Assembly (NCBI GenBank): GCA_031308135.1
Contig: JAHLJT010008756.1
Location: 66,390,026-66,454,025, forward strand
DNA from: Acheta domesticus
Lineage: Eukaryota; Arthropoda; Insecta; Orthoptera; Gryllidae
Reading direction: 5' to 3'
Length of the DNA stretch: 64,000 nt
Every line of letters starts with the position of its first letter. The stretch's first letter is position 1. A program made the position numbers and the translations under genes. Of this stretch, positions 20,929 to 33,100 are shown piece by piece. The notes below the pieces were generated by a model. It was not told the origin of the DNA, searched no databases, and saw nothing but the letters and a program-made list of their open reading frames with translations.

Positions 20929-23534
20929 ATAGCTTGTGTGCATCAATATAATTTTAAAATGTGTCGTTTTGGTTATATTTAAAACTCTGAAATAGAATAT
21001 ATTATTAAAAATTCAGTGCCTAAAAACAGCGAAAGGAACAAAGAAAGCGTGTGGAAGCAATTTCAAGAATTTTGTGAGGAAAGAAGATACAAATGGACAG
21101 CACACACTACAAATGAGGAATTTACACATATTTTAGGTATAATTAATATACGAAGATTAGATGGTGAAGAGTACAAAGAATATACTATCAAAACAATGTG
21201 GAACGTTACTTCAAAAATTATTCAGGAAAATACTTTAATGAGTGCACAGGTGTGTTCAATCCATTCGAAATCGACGAATTACGCTGCTAATTCATTTTGT
21301 ACATCTTCCATTTCAAATACTTCCACGGAAGGGCTAGACGTGGAAAACAACTTCCTACAACTGTAATGATTGTGCTTTTAATAAATGTTATTTTAAGTAG
21401 CCTTGTTATTATTGTTTTTCGAAAGTTTTATTAAATTAATAAAATTAAAACGTATTTGAAATCATTTTCTGCCTTAAACTGCTATTCAAATGTTACTTGA
21501 TTATAGGTTATTCCAGAAGGCAATGATAAGTCGGAGCTAAATGAAAGTTTTTCATTTTTCGGTTGTAATTTTGAGTAATATTTCCCTTTTTCGTAACTCC
21601 TGTGATTTAAATTATCCTTTCAAATCATGAAATGTGTTTATTCCTGAAATAGTCACACTAAATATCACTCGAAGTGCTGTGCTAGTGGCACACAGCACTT
21701 CTCGTGATATTACTTATGATAAAAATATTGAGTGTGTTTCGGTCATTTTTTATCCTTTTTCAATTTTAGGTCTTTTTACGTACTTTTGCGTTATTTTTGT
21801 CACTTTTACTTTTTTTTGCTTTTCGTGTTTTTTGATTTCCAGATTTAATCGAAAATTAAGCGTGAAACTTACGTGTGCTTTTTTATAGGATCCGCAAAAA
21901 TCCTGTTATTACTGGTAACTGAAATCGGTTTCGACCCAAATAGATGTGTTTACAGTTCATTTACACGTTAAAAAAAAGATAGTAGTATCCATATCGGTTA
22001 ATTGCTTCAATGTTCCGGAAAATTCTAGTCTGAAATTTAGTTGGTGCTTCTCACAAAAATTAGTATATTTAGTTTTCGAAAGACAGAAAAATTAGCCTCT
22101 CCCTTTACTTAAATGCAAACTGTAAAATAGCTCGTCCACAGCAAATTCGATTGCGAAAAATGTCTCAGGCGTGCGCAGTTCTGTCTTATTGTTAATTCTT
22201 ATCATTGTTACTGACTCAATTTACATGTTACACTAAGGATAATATTCCTTCCTTTAAAAACCTAAAAGCGTTTTATGGTGAGAGTGACGAAGTTGGTGGA
22301 ATAAGAGATACAAAGAATAAAACAAATAATTTGTCAAAGCTAAATAAGAAAATGTGAGTAAAATGTATTTTAGTACAAACCATGAGATATAATAAATATT
22401 CTAAGCGTAAAATACAAATAAATTCTGAGTGAGATCTCTTTTATGTAATGTGTTTGAAGGAAAACCTGAAAAGTAAATGTAATAAGCAAAAATAAAATAA
22501 AATGCATCAGGAGACGTGCAAACTACTCGCACTTTGTTCAGGCAAAGCTGTGTCGAAATAATGAAATGCAAAGCAGTACATAGCTAATAGTGAATTTGCC
22601 AACTATGAATCATGTAACTCAGCATAGCTCTAATAGCGGGGTGTTCAATCCTCAATTAAAAGTTGCTATCACATCGTGGGAGGTAAAAATGGTAGTAATC
22701 GCTCAGAAACTAGTAACACTACAGGAAAAGAAATTACAAATTTGCACAATAAAGGGAAATTGTTGAAAAAATGAACTTGTAAATAGAGCTTGTCACGAGA
22801 AGTGCTGTGATAACCGGTAAATTCACGACTCGCATAGCGAGGAGTTTTTAGGATAATTTAACTCACAGGAATTACGAAAAAGGGAAATATTACTCAAAAT
22901 TACCACCGAAAAAGGAGAAACTTTTATTGAGCTCTGACTTGTCACTGCCTCCTGGAATAACTTATAAACAAGTAACGTTTGAGTAACAGTTTAAAGCAGA
23001 AAATGATTTCAAATATGTTTCGATTTTATGGTAATAAAACTTTCGTAAAACAATTATAACAAGGCTACTTAAAAGAACATTTATTAAAAGCACAATCATT
23101 AAAGTTGTTGGAAGTTGTTTTCCAAGTCCTGGTCTTCCGTGGAAGTATTCGAAATGGAAGATGTACAAGATGAATTAGCAGCGGAATTCGTCGATTTCGA
23201 ATGGATTGAACACATGTATGCACTCATTAAAGTATTTTCCTGAATAATTTTGGTTGTAACGTTCTACATAGTTTTGATAGCATATTCTTTGTTCTCTTCA
23301 TCATCTAATTTTCGCATATTAATTGCCTAATATACGCGTATTTTCTTCATTTGTAGTTTGTGCTGTCCATTTGCATTTTCTTTCTTCATAAAATTCTTGA
23401 AATTGCTTCCACACGCTTTCTCTGTTTCTCTCGCTGGTTTTCGGCACTGAATCTTTAATAATAGTTTATATTTCAGAGTTTTAAACATTACCAAAACGAC
23501 ACATTTTAATATTACATTGATGCGCACAAGCTAT
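20929..23534. repeat. Large inverted repeat (arms ~770 bp) carrying Crypton-like sequence
   Basis: The left arm 20929 to about 21705 is the reverse complement of about 22795-23534, with roughly 85% identity and scattered indels. Shared blocks include TAAAATGTGTCGTTTTGG, AGCGTGTGGAAGCAATTTCA, TTCAATCCATTCGAAATCGA, ATGATTGTGCTTTTAATAAA and TTTTGAGTAATATTTCCCTT. The central ~1.1 kb is single-copy here. Both arms contain the same truncated reading frame. This could be two copies inserted in opposite orientation or a fold-back form of one element. Confidence 0.8.
21016..21366 (+). pseudogene. Truncated Crypton-like tyrosine recombinase N-terminal domain
   Basis: The frame reads VWKQFQEFCEERRYKW, then HTTNEEFTHIL, RLDGEEYKEYTIKTMWNVTS and KIIQE. 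This pattern (W..F..FC...., TNEE, DG..YKEY..K..WN.T.K.IQE) is what I recall from the N-terminal SAM-like domain of Crypton-derived tyrosine recombinases in arthropods. After IIQE the natural continuation (YFNEC, then NPFEIDELRC) lies in another frame, so the displayed C-terminal 35 residues are frameshifted. No catalytic R..HxxR..Y core is present. The matching copy in the opposite arm (near 23330-23530, minus) is also broken. Family assignment is moderate. Confidence 0.5.
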
Positions 23535-23719
23535 TTTGGACCTGAAACAATTGCTATCGTTATCTTAAAAATGTAAACAAAGCAGCGAAGTGCAAAGATA
23601 AACAAAGTGATTATCATAAATGGCGATAGACATCTGTGTTTTAATTTGAATATATCCTTGCTTACAAGATACGTGTGAAATAATCACTACAATTTATGAT
23701 TTACAGGTATTGTGCTCAT

Positions 23720-24215
23720 AAGACGGTGAGAAAACGTTCTCATACAGGAAGCCCAAAAGTGTTAAGCGAACCAGATTACGCTTTATTATTCGGAAAATAA
23801 AAGAGAACCCTCAAATTAGTGCGGTAAAATTGTAAGGAAAATGGGATTTACGGGCGGAAATTATTATTTTGTACCAAAGAGTACCAAAATTTTGGAATCC
23901 AGTCATTTTTCCAGACGAAAAAACGAAAAAACGTTCCGATGAAAGACGCATGGTATGACGCAACCTTAATCTAGTTCTGGATTCTCTTTCACCTGCAATG
24001 TTACATGGTGGCGGTTCCGTGCTAGTCTCCAGGAGCCCCAAGGTATGAATGTCTCAAGAGTGGATCTTCTGTTATCGATGGATCAACAGATGTACGTTAA
24101 CAACTTACAGAAAAAATCCATGATTCCCTTCCATGCGGTGGACCTATGTCTAGAAAACCTGGTGATTCAAGAGGACAATGACCCGAAACAAAACGTTCAA
24201 TAATCAAGTACGATT
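23720..24215 (+). pseudogene. Decayed Tc1-like transposase
   Basis: Pieces in shifting frames follow a Tc1 transposase in order: RSHTGSPKVLSEPD (helix-turn-helix linker with the GRPK-like motif), IKENPQIS, a region like W..VIFPDEK (first catalytic Asp as in FSDES), MLHGGGSVLVS (HGGGSVMVW in the family), and EDNDPK (QQDNDPKHT, second Asp). Multiple stops and frameshifts show it is dead. It abuts the Crypton-like inverted repeat and is followed directly by a SINE head. Confidence 0.7.
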
Positions 24216-24217
24216 CC

Positions 24218-24330
24218 GGCTTAGGTGGCTCAGAGCATCTACTGGTGTCACTTTGTCCTGGAGATCATTGACTTGGAGTCCAGACAGTGGTCGGATTTTC
24301 GACACTAGCTAGATAGCTAGGTAATGTAAT
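24218..24330 (+). repeat. tRNA-derived SINE head
   Basis: TTAGGTGGCTCAGAGCATC is a polymerase III A-box-like start, as in the copy at 63480 (ATAGGTGGCTCAGTGCATCA). GGTCGGATTTTCGACACTAGC corresponds to the junction after the B box in that family. The B box is disrupted and only the head is preserved. Confidence 0.6.
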
Positions 24331-27300
24331 GAGAATACAGTGTATCAGATCTTGAATATGCTCTCCTAAGAGGTGAAATGTACTGCAGAGTTAGGAAAAT
24401 CCATGTCAAGAAGACTGTCGGCAGAAATCGAAGCAAATGGAACTATCCCTAAATGTTATTAAATAATAGAATATTGTTAATTAATATTACTTTTCACGTG
24501 CACATAAAAAGTGCAATGCCCTGAACTACCTTTGCCGATCATGTCATCGATTAAAGAGGTATTTGTAAAATTACTCGAATTCTTAATATTGAGTGAATAC
24601 CTACTCAGTTCGAGAATGTATACCTACATTTTTGGCGAATAATCAAATACGAAATAACTTTGTCTTTTTTTTAGAGATTACAAAAAATTCGACTTTGTCT
24701 TTTTTTTAGAGATTACAAAAAATTCGACTTTCTCTAAGATTATTTTGATCAACATCTTTTGGTGCACCTTCAATAGAATGACTTATGACAATATAAATAA
24801 TATATTACTTTAATTTCGTCATTTATCAGAATATTTGGTGGTAATCGTGATTACTGCTCTCAGAAGTTAACAATTAAGTGAACCCTCCTCTCAGTTCTTC
24901 AGATTTGAATTCACAGTGTTCTCAAAACTTGGTTTTATAAATGCATGTTATGTAATAACATTTTATTAATATCTTTATCGAATATGTGTAATAATGTATT
25001 CTGTCAATGAAATTATAAAAATCTTGCAATTAATTGTTTTCCAAATATCACACAGTTAATACCTACCGTTAATTAATTAGCCATTAATACAATTTTTGTG
25101 TATTCACCTAATACATTTCATAAAAATCCTAGAAAATATTTCAATATTGGTATTGTCAAATATATATCTTTTAAATTTTCTTTGAAAGCAGATCACAAAA
25201 AATTTCACGTAGCAGATTTTCACGCGCACGCTTTGCGACACGTGTTTTACACTGTGTTTAAGCTCCAATGTCGAAAGTGTTGATGTGTACATTGATCATG
25301 AGATAAATTTCTCGAATGCCGGCGTGTGGTCAGTTCTGAGATCTTACAATGTGATTTTTATGAATTGTTCAGGTGTGGCAATGATGGTAGAGGTGGTGTA
25401 AAAGGTGGTGTTGCTTGTGTTTGGCAATATTTCAAAAGTCCAGTCAAGGCGATTCATTCGCGTCGTACTTATTCGTACAGCAATTAATCCTCCTTAGAGT
25501 TTAAGTTAGGATGACAATTTCAAAAGTGCGTGCATAGGAACCTGGTATGTATCTGATCTACAAAAAATCTCTGACCCCGAATGGAAAATTGGATGTTTCT
25601 GTTTCGTGAGTCAGGAAGTGTCAGGAAATTTCTTGGAAAGCTGCTCAGAAGAAATATCAGATTTCATGATAACTTGGGAATTTACACATATGAAATGGAG
25701 TCAAGAAATATTGTGATTTTCTATAAATATATTGTTCCCCTAGGTTGGATCACAATCCCAGCGAACCTTTTAACTATTGGAGAAAGTGATTCAGTTATCA
25801 TCAATTTGATAAGTTTACTAAAAGTACTTGATACAAGGTTTACTTAGAGTAACATTGACACAGTGACTCCCTCTGACATTCATATCTTTCATCAATCCAC
25901 GTCTGCGAGATGGTGAATGGTACTGAGATTTCCCTTTTATGGTTTCAAGGAAGCTAAACGGTTTAATCTAAGTATTATTGATAGAGTCGGATTAGGGGAA
26001 AGGTCTTCTAAAGACATCTTTCATGAGTTTGGTGGTAATTGTAAAGGTGAACTAGGCGATATTGTTGCTTTTGAAAGAGAAATAGACAAGGGGCGTATTT
26101 GCTTTTCCTAAAAAGTTTCGTTTAGTAAGCTACTAGGTTTTATTGTATTTTATTTTTTGTAGTCATGTTGATAGATGGTAGATGAGAAACAGCTATGCTA
26201 ATTCGACAAGAAACTGCAATTACTATTCTGTAAGTCGGAATTGAATCATTTGTCAAGAGCTGCCGCTCAACAAGACAAATAAAGGAGAAAATGGTTGAGA
26301 TGTTAAAGTGAATAAGATACTTAAAGACAGTAAAAAGAAATCCTCAAGTGATTGCAATGAAGTGCAACTGCACTGGTCATCAAATACATTTCCTGTGACG
26401 ACCGAATCGCGAAAGTATCAGGATCGTGATTTTATGTGAAATGTACTATTTTGATAAGCGATATTTTACATGATAAGAATTGCGATTACGTATGGTGTAT
26501 GTAATGTTTTCCGAAGATTTTTAACTTTCTTAACAGTGGAAATTTTAAGATGTGAAGGTTCAATTTTATTAGATAAATTGTTTTTACACATCATACGTTT
26601 TCGTTTTTCACTTGATAAAATCTTCGGAACGAAATTAGGAACGTTTCAGTGAGGGTGTAGAAGTGTTAGAAGTGAATAATTCTCCAAAATCGCAAGATAC
26701 TGTTCTTTCACCTCTTCTAGTAGATGTCGAAGTGGAAGCATCTCCAGAACTGACTCTCCCCAGGAGTGAGTTGTTAAAGGGCGAAGTTGTTATTATTGAC
26801 TGGACTTTTCCTGTTCTTTTCCTTTGTGGAAGTTCTCTGACATGGAGAATTGGCAGAATTTCTACTTGGGACAGAATTTGTTCTCACACCATTTTTATTT
26901 GAAAATTTATTAAAGAGCCACCTCGATCTAAGAACGGATGAACCGTTACATCGAATGAGAGCAAATTCTAGTCTGATATCGTCTTGGAATGAAATGGATA
27001 AGAAGCCTCCCTGAAATCTGTGAGGAACTTATTGCTTTATCTACATTTGCGACTCTTTCGTAGTCTGTATGAAATATGGACCAGATGTCACAAATATAGA
27101 ACAGATGTGAAATTGTTTTTCTTGGGTGCATCCATTTGCCAGATTCAGCAGCACACAATTTTTAGAGATCTGAAGAATTTTTGGTTCAGTTAATGAGGTT
27201 TGTGATTAGCATGGGAAGGCAATGACAACAGTGTAATGTGATTCTCTCAGCAATACATTAAAGCTTGGAGGTTGCAGTGTTACAAGTTGATGACTAGTAC

Positions 27301-27640
27301 TAGAAGCCTCCATCAGATTCAGTCCGCTTTACACAGCCTGTGAAGTATTCAAGCCTGACTAAAATAGATCAATGTACCCGCTGTTCGATGTCATACGAAA
27401 GGTCCCTGGAGGTGTAAACGTTGATATCATTTAAGATTAGTACAGATTGATTCAGTGCTCGTTGCTAATACACCGGGACCTTATCCCATACGTAATGTAC
27501 AGACTGGATTTGCCAAAATTGTATACACTTCGCCGTTTAGTTTCGTAAATAATTAACGTTAAACTTTGGATTATTCTCGTGTAACCCGAGCTACAGCAAG
27601 CGAACGAACGGCTTCATGTCTCGTTAAAGCTCGCCACTTC
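24331..27640. other. Non-coding apart from a short tandem duplication
   Basis: AT-rich. Short frames at 25581, 25917, 26470 and 26663 (60-88 codons) lie close together on the plus strand and could be fragments of one decayed coding region, but I recognise no motif in them. Confidence 0.35.
24658..24727 (+). repeat. Perfect 35-bp tandem duplication
   Basis: Two identical 35-bp units, each beginning CTTTGTC and ending AAAAAATTCGA, back to back. Perfect identity implies a recent event. Confidence 0.9.
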
Positions 27641-27649
27641 TCTGGAAAA

Positions 27650-27835
27650 TTCAGTTGCTAATACTATCCGAGAAGCCCCGGAGGCGAGCACAAGACAAAT
27701 AGCGCGCGAGGTTCAACTTCTCTATTTCCAGCGGGTACAGTATTTGCGCAGAAGAGACTTATAACGTCGCGTCGTTTTCAATTCTCTAGACATTTTATGC
27801 GCAGATGCGAAAAAAACGAATCTGTAATATTTGTC
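27650..27835 (+). pseudogene. Mariner-type transposase, N-terminal part (interrupted)
   Basis: EAPEASTRQIAREV at 27674-27715 matches the helix-turn-helix of mariner-like transposases (ENP.TSTR.IA.E). After a gap come FQRVQ and, across a stop and frame change, FSRHFMRRCEKNE, the segment that precedes the first catalytic block. The 3' half of the same protein type resumes 1.8 kb downstream at 29690, so the two parts are probably one gene split by the LINE between them. Confidence 0.55.
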
Positions 27836-28024
27836 AAAAATGACCTACTTAACGGAGGGAACATATTTTCATGCAATATTGATATTTATAATTACAACAC
27901 ACGCTGTAGAAATCACGTGCATCAAGTGTCAGTATCAACAGCTCAGTACAAGAAATCAACATACAATGCGTTACTTTACAACGCATTGCCAGATGACATT
28001 AAACAATTAAAGTCAGTACACAAA
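27836..28024 (+). pseudogene. LINE reverse transcriptase C-terminus, 5' piece (CR1-like)
   Basis: IYNYNTRCRNHVHQ, then YKKSTYNALLYNALPDDIKQ and LKSVHK. The arrangement YNTR..., a Tyr-rich strand, and LYN.LP..IK.L is the C-terminus of CR1/Jockey-group LINE polymerases. The reading frame continues without loss at 29096 (FKLKVKSFLQQNCYYTIRDY), proving that the 1071 bp between is an insertion into this gene. The upstream reverse transcriptase core is missing (5' truncation). Confidence 0.7.
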
Positions 28025-29095
28025 GGGTCCCCCCCGATAAGATGGTAAAAAGTTCCCCTCAACCAAATTACATATGAGAGGTTACACTATAATTCTAACA
28101 TAAAAATAATATTTTTGAAAGGTTTCTTAGCCTCCGTCCTACCATCCACACCCCTATACAGCCAAAAACGTGTTTTTTTTATTTCAATTTTTTTCGACAA
28201 CTGAACACTATTTTATCAGACTGAAAAAAATATGATGAATAAGAACACAACTTGGACTATCAGAAAAATATTTTTCAATATTTTCTCAGGCCCAAATTCG
28301 AACACAAAAAAATATTTTCGAAAAAAAATATCAAGAAATATTTTTTACTGTGTCTTAGAAGCCTGGAACAGGCTCGAAAAAAATGTCAAAGGTTCCTCTT
28401 TACACACAAATTGTTGTGTATTTTTTTCAGAGTTGTCCGATTACTGGGCTGCAGTTAAAAAAATAAAAACCATTTTCCCGCCTTTAAAACACCTGGACTT
28501 TCAATATACTTTGAAACTGACTGCAACGGTTCTCTGCATTTATTTTAGTGTTTATTATACATTTGTATACATTGATGTATCACCCAATAAAGTTTTGATT
28601 TTCGAATATACTTACGAAGTATCATTTTTAAAGCTTTCTAATCGTTTGCATAAGTAATCGTATGCTACGGAAAGACGATAGTTTTGGCAATTTATAAGAA
28701 ACAATCGACACAAGACCTTGTAAGTGTGATACTGGTGGATAAAGAATTACACCCCATCCTACATCAAACAGATTTTAGAAGAAAAAATAGAAGTTTGCAG
28801 ATTATGACATACAAAAAAAAGATTTGGGCCTGAGAAAATATTGAAAACTATTTTTCTGATAGTCCAAGTTGTGTTCTTATTTATCATATTTTTTTCAGTC
28901 TGATAAAATAGTGTTCAGTTGTCGAAAAAAATTGAAATAAAAAAAAATACGTATTTGGCTTTATAGGGGTGTGGGTGGTAGGACGGAGGCTATGAAACCT
29001 TTCAAAAATATTATTTTTATGTTAGAATTATAATGTAACCACTCATATGTAATTTGGTTGAGGGGAACTTTTTACCATCTTATCGGGGGGGACCC
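28025..29095. mobile_element. Palindromic DNA element, ~273-bp TIRs, inserted between AAA and TTT
   Basis: The arm 28025-28297 is the reverse complement of 28822-29095 at about 95% identity; both termini start GGGTCCCCCCCGATAAGATG. The host LINE frame lets the empty site be read: CAC AAA | TTT AAG (H-K-F-K). The element therefore lies exactly between AAA and TTT with no target-site duplication. This is the signature, as I recall it, of the Spy group of DNA transposons. The ~520-bp centre holds only an unconvincing 141-codon frame, so the copy is non-autonomous. The high arm identity suggests relative youth or gene conversion. Confidence 0.75.
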
Positions 29096-29190
29096 TTTAA
29101 GTTAAAAGTAAAATCTTTTCTGCAGCAAAACTGTTACTATACAATTAGAGACTATACTGATCGTCAAAAAGAAAAATAATGTTTATTGTA
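29096..29190 (+). pseudogene. LINE reverse transcriptase C-terminus, 3' piece
   Basis: Continues the frame of the 5' piece: FKLKVKSFLQQNCYYTIRDY followed by TDRQKEK and a stop near 29179. The FK..LK.FL....YYTI.DY motif is the usual final segment of CR1-like polymerases. The 3' tail of the LINE is not clear; AT-rich sequence continues to about 29300. Confidence 0.65.
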
Positions 29191-29653
29191 ACAAAACAAT
29201 GATATATAATGAATTAGTTTACGTTTGTATTGTATCCATTTAAAAAAAATATTTAATACGCCTGTAACAAGTAATGTACTTCAGCTTCCGGGTCAATGAC
29301 CCTCATCTCGATCAGGTTTTTGTCCAGTTTCCCTGATCCATTGAGCAAATGCTGAGATGGCCCCTTGTTGTGCTTCTGGACGTAAATGTAGCATCACTGT
29401 GCGCACGATTTGTTGAGCACTCCTTTTGCTTGTAGTTCATTTACAGTTGAAATTGATTTTCTATAAATCGGGAACAAACATTTTTCAAATACTTTTATTT
29501 TTCTAAAATAATTATTTTCTAAATTCATTTTTTCGTTTTCTATTTTTGTAGGGTGTTTTTTTAAATTCTGGGCCTCAAGAAAATATGCGCAGATAAATCT
29601 CTTTCCCCACACGTTATATACATTTTTTACTGTTTTTTGACAAATAAATCAAC

Positions 29654-30176
29654 ATGAATTTCTTTCTTTGGCCAGGTAAAGCGTGTTTTACAGGAACTGA
29701 CGCAATTAATGCGCGCTATTTGCATGTGAGGGCCGAGGAAAATCCGCATATTGCATATAGTGTAATTCACCAAGAGCGATTTTCTGTAAATGTGTCGGTT
29801 GGCATTGTGGATGAATTTATCCTCGGCCCTCACTTCTTACCCGAGCGTTTAAGAGGCGTTCAGTAGCTGAATTTTATAACTCAGGTACTCCCAACGCTTT
29901 TGGAGTTGGGGGTTAATGAATGAGTTTTTATGCTACCGAAGTGGAGGATCGTGATGGCCTTCTTCAGTGCCTTGAAAGCTTGGCGGCAGAATTAAAGGTA
30001 CAACCCGGCAAAGTTGTGCGCGACGCAGAGGCCGTGCGGGGGACAGATGCCTACCTTGCGTTCACGCAGGAGGAGGACATTTTGAATACTTGTAGAGCCC
30101 CTGTTACAGGAGAAGAAAATGCGAAATTTCGGCTGCACTTGCAAATATGGTCAACTATCGTAAATAACACTTAAAT
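29654..30176 (+). pseudogene. Mariner-type transposase, C-terminal part with internal deletion
   Basis: From 29690 the frame gives CFTGTDAINARYLHVRAEEN, PH, RFSVNVSVGIVDEFILGPHF and LPERL, the block around and after the first catalytic Asp (here the TDEA motif is lost). A stop is followed by LNFITQVLPTLLE. The next frame (29920) resumes at FYATEVEDRDGLLQCLESLA, the family's C-terminal end. The stretch with the second and third catalytic residues (HDGAPPHF and SPDL.P.DFFLWG) is absent, a deletion of roughly 70-80 codons. Non-functional. Confidence 0.65.
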
Positions 30177-30179
30177 AAT

Positions 30180-33100
30180 ATTTTGTCTCTCTCCTATCAT
30201 ATTCGTTGGATGAGAAGGCAATAATAGCAGCAGGGAACAATATTTCATTTAAGTTTGGGCTATCTTCTTTGCAAAAAATGACCAATGACAACAATTTTTT
30301 CAAACCCTACTCAAAAATTTGAATAGGGTTTACACTATTTCCTTTTGCGCTCATAAATAACTTAGTTGCGCTCATAAATCGGATCCTGTATGAGTGACGA
30401 GGACTGAATCACCTGTATAATTATGGCATCACACGTCGAACTTGAAATGAACGGTGCAATGAAAGCTTAGATTAGAACTACAGAAGTGTCAAACGAAGCA
30501 GTGTGGATAATTATTGGAAAACGCACTCTTTCAACTGTTTAGCCCACTAACCACACTCTTAGGTGCAGATTTTCTCAGTTTTCGTAGGGACTGCGTTCTC
30601 CTAGGATCCTTTACCTGATTACCTTTGAAACATTTATGAGTAAAAATTGTGGACCAAATAGAAAATACTAAAAACATGTGTGCGATGGTCAGTGTCCGCA
30701 AGGACTTTTTGTTTCGTGGCTGGGCGTTTTCACTCTGCGCTCGCTCATTGCCGCGCGCTGCAACCCATCCTTATCGTGTTACGCGCTGCACAGCGGTGGC
30801 CTCGGCACGGGATTCCCCCTTCCTCTCCACCGCCACAAGGAACAACCAACTCACAGCCAGCACATGGCCCCAGCGCCCACTACAAGAAAGGGGATTCTCC
30901 TGCGACGAAAAAAAAAAAGGCTAGAAAAAACTTACGAAAAGTGCATATGGATCACGTGGTGTACGCTTCGTAGTGAAGGTCAATTGAGAGGAGAACGTAC
31001 AATGTGTAGCAAGGGGAACGCAAGTGATGGATGAAAATCAGGGATGTGCAATTGGTACGACATATGTTATGCTCTACGAATATCAAATTGTGACTATTCA
31101 CCTCCCTTTAATATTTTTTTACATTCTAGGTTGAGGGTAGAGGAATTCATTTAGGGTAGTCTACTCAAATTTATTTTATTCCACAACTTTTTGTGTGATA
31201 ACATGTAAAAATACATTGGTAGGGAATTATGTAATTATATGAGGCTCACTTTTATATACTTAAAAACGTAAAATTGCAACAGGAACATAGCCAAATCTGG
31301 AAGATACATTTCAAAGAATTCCCCTGAACTGTATAGCATACAGAAAAAGTATTGAAATCGCCATAACACTATCTCAAATTTTCGGTCGTAAAATCGGTGT
31401 TTTTAGGTCTTTCGAGCTGTTTCATCGCACACACATAAGTATTAAGCTCTTTTAGTGTTATTTTAAAGAAGGTGTAGATCGGTGCAGCTGGTGAGGAGAT
31501 ATATCAATTTTGTTCCTGAAAATCTGGATGTTTGGTTGGATAGAAATACGTATAACTGTGTCAGACTTTGAGGTCTGAACTTTCGAGCTGAAACTTGGTA
31601 TATACTTTAGATTTAGAAGTAAGATTTAGTTATCCGCGGATCATTTTGATATTTTAATTTTTGAGGGTCCGTTACTTGAAGCACCTGCGACATTTTCGAA
31701 ATTTTCTGGAAAATGACTGCAAATCTTTTGCTACAAATGAAGAAATTACATTTATAAAAATTGTATAGTTTCCATTTCGATTAAAACGTAGAGATTTTGA
31801 AAATTGGAAAGTTCAAATTTATTTTCGAACCTCTCCTACACTTCCAATATCAAAGCCAGGGATTTCTTTCTCAGTACAATTTATCCCCGTATTTCTCAGA
31901 TTTTTAAATTATGTCTTGAACTTAAAAAAGGAGTAGTTGTTGAGTAATAAAGTGACATTTAGCCTGCAACAGTCAACACCGACGAATGGGTTTGCGAGAA
32001 ATATGCGAGAAATGTGAAAATTGAAACAAAGAACACTTATCGTCCCCATACACTTGAAAGAGTTTTCTCGCTGGAATCTGCAGAGGCGAAAGAGTTCCTC
32101 ACTCGACTCGGTCAGCGAGCAAGTTTTCTCGTACTAATTTTTACTCCTTCATTCGTTACACGACATTTAGGCACTCGCTGACGCTGGCTGCATTCGCTGC
32201 CGTGGGACTAAACAGTGCGTAGAAACGAGCGAGGTTATAATATTTACCGGTAAAAGATGGATAAATAACCAGTTTTATAAATTTCTTACTTGAATTTTTT
32301 TCTTTAAACGGAAGTGAATTAGGAGAAACTTGTGTGCAAAAAATTCTTTCTTCTAAGAAAGTAGTACATTATAAGCAATATAAGAAAACAAAATTTGAAG
32401 CAAAACAAATCAAAGGGTATTTTGAAAGAATTGAATTAATTAATTAATTATTCTTAATTCACGTTTATCTATAAATTAATTTATTAATTCCGACGTTTAT
32501 TGTGAATTATTTGATTATTCACTATTTATTCATAATTCAACCAACAAATATAGTAAAACAGATTGTGTAGAAATTACGGAGCTCATGAAAATTTGCTTCT
32601 TACTGAAGTACATCGAAACAATTCCGACATTTTCGTGCACTTCGTAAATAAAATTGATGAGGAAATTAATAAAGATTCGGAAATAGGGAACGTATTTATA
32701 TAGAGAACAGGAGAAATTATATTATTTAGTAATATTATGTTAGAATAATGCAAGTATATAGGGACATTGCTATGAAAAGAAATGACAGTCGTTGACTTGT
32801 TTTGACAAGCAGCAAGGGCGTGAATATCCAGAGAACAAACCAAGAATGAAAAAAAAACAACAGACGAATGAAAACAAAAGAGGTGTAGATTTATAAAAAT
32901 TATTAGGAGAAGTGGTATGATCGCGGTAAGGTACGGATCGTGAGCTGTAGGCTGACTTGAGATTTGTTTAAAGTTATTGGCAGAAGTGAGATGCTAGGAT
33001 GACGATGATCGAAAGTAACAATTTCAGACGCGACATGAACGGTTAATGGAAATATCTAAATTACTTAATTTTTATGTGTGGATGGAGCAGAAATGGATTT

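Noticed and set aside
25581..26902. Cluster of four short plus-strand frames as exons of one gene
   Set aside because: No motif, no convincing splice sites, and AT-rich composition like the flanks.
30649..31034. Overlapping 91-118-codon frames in a GC-richer patch
   Set aside because: Three frames are open at once, which reflects composition; no motif in any of them.
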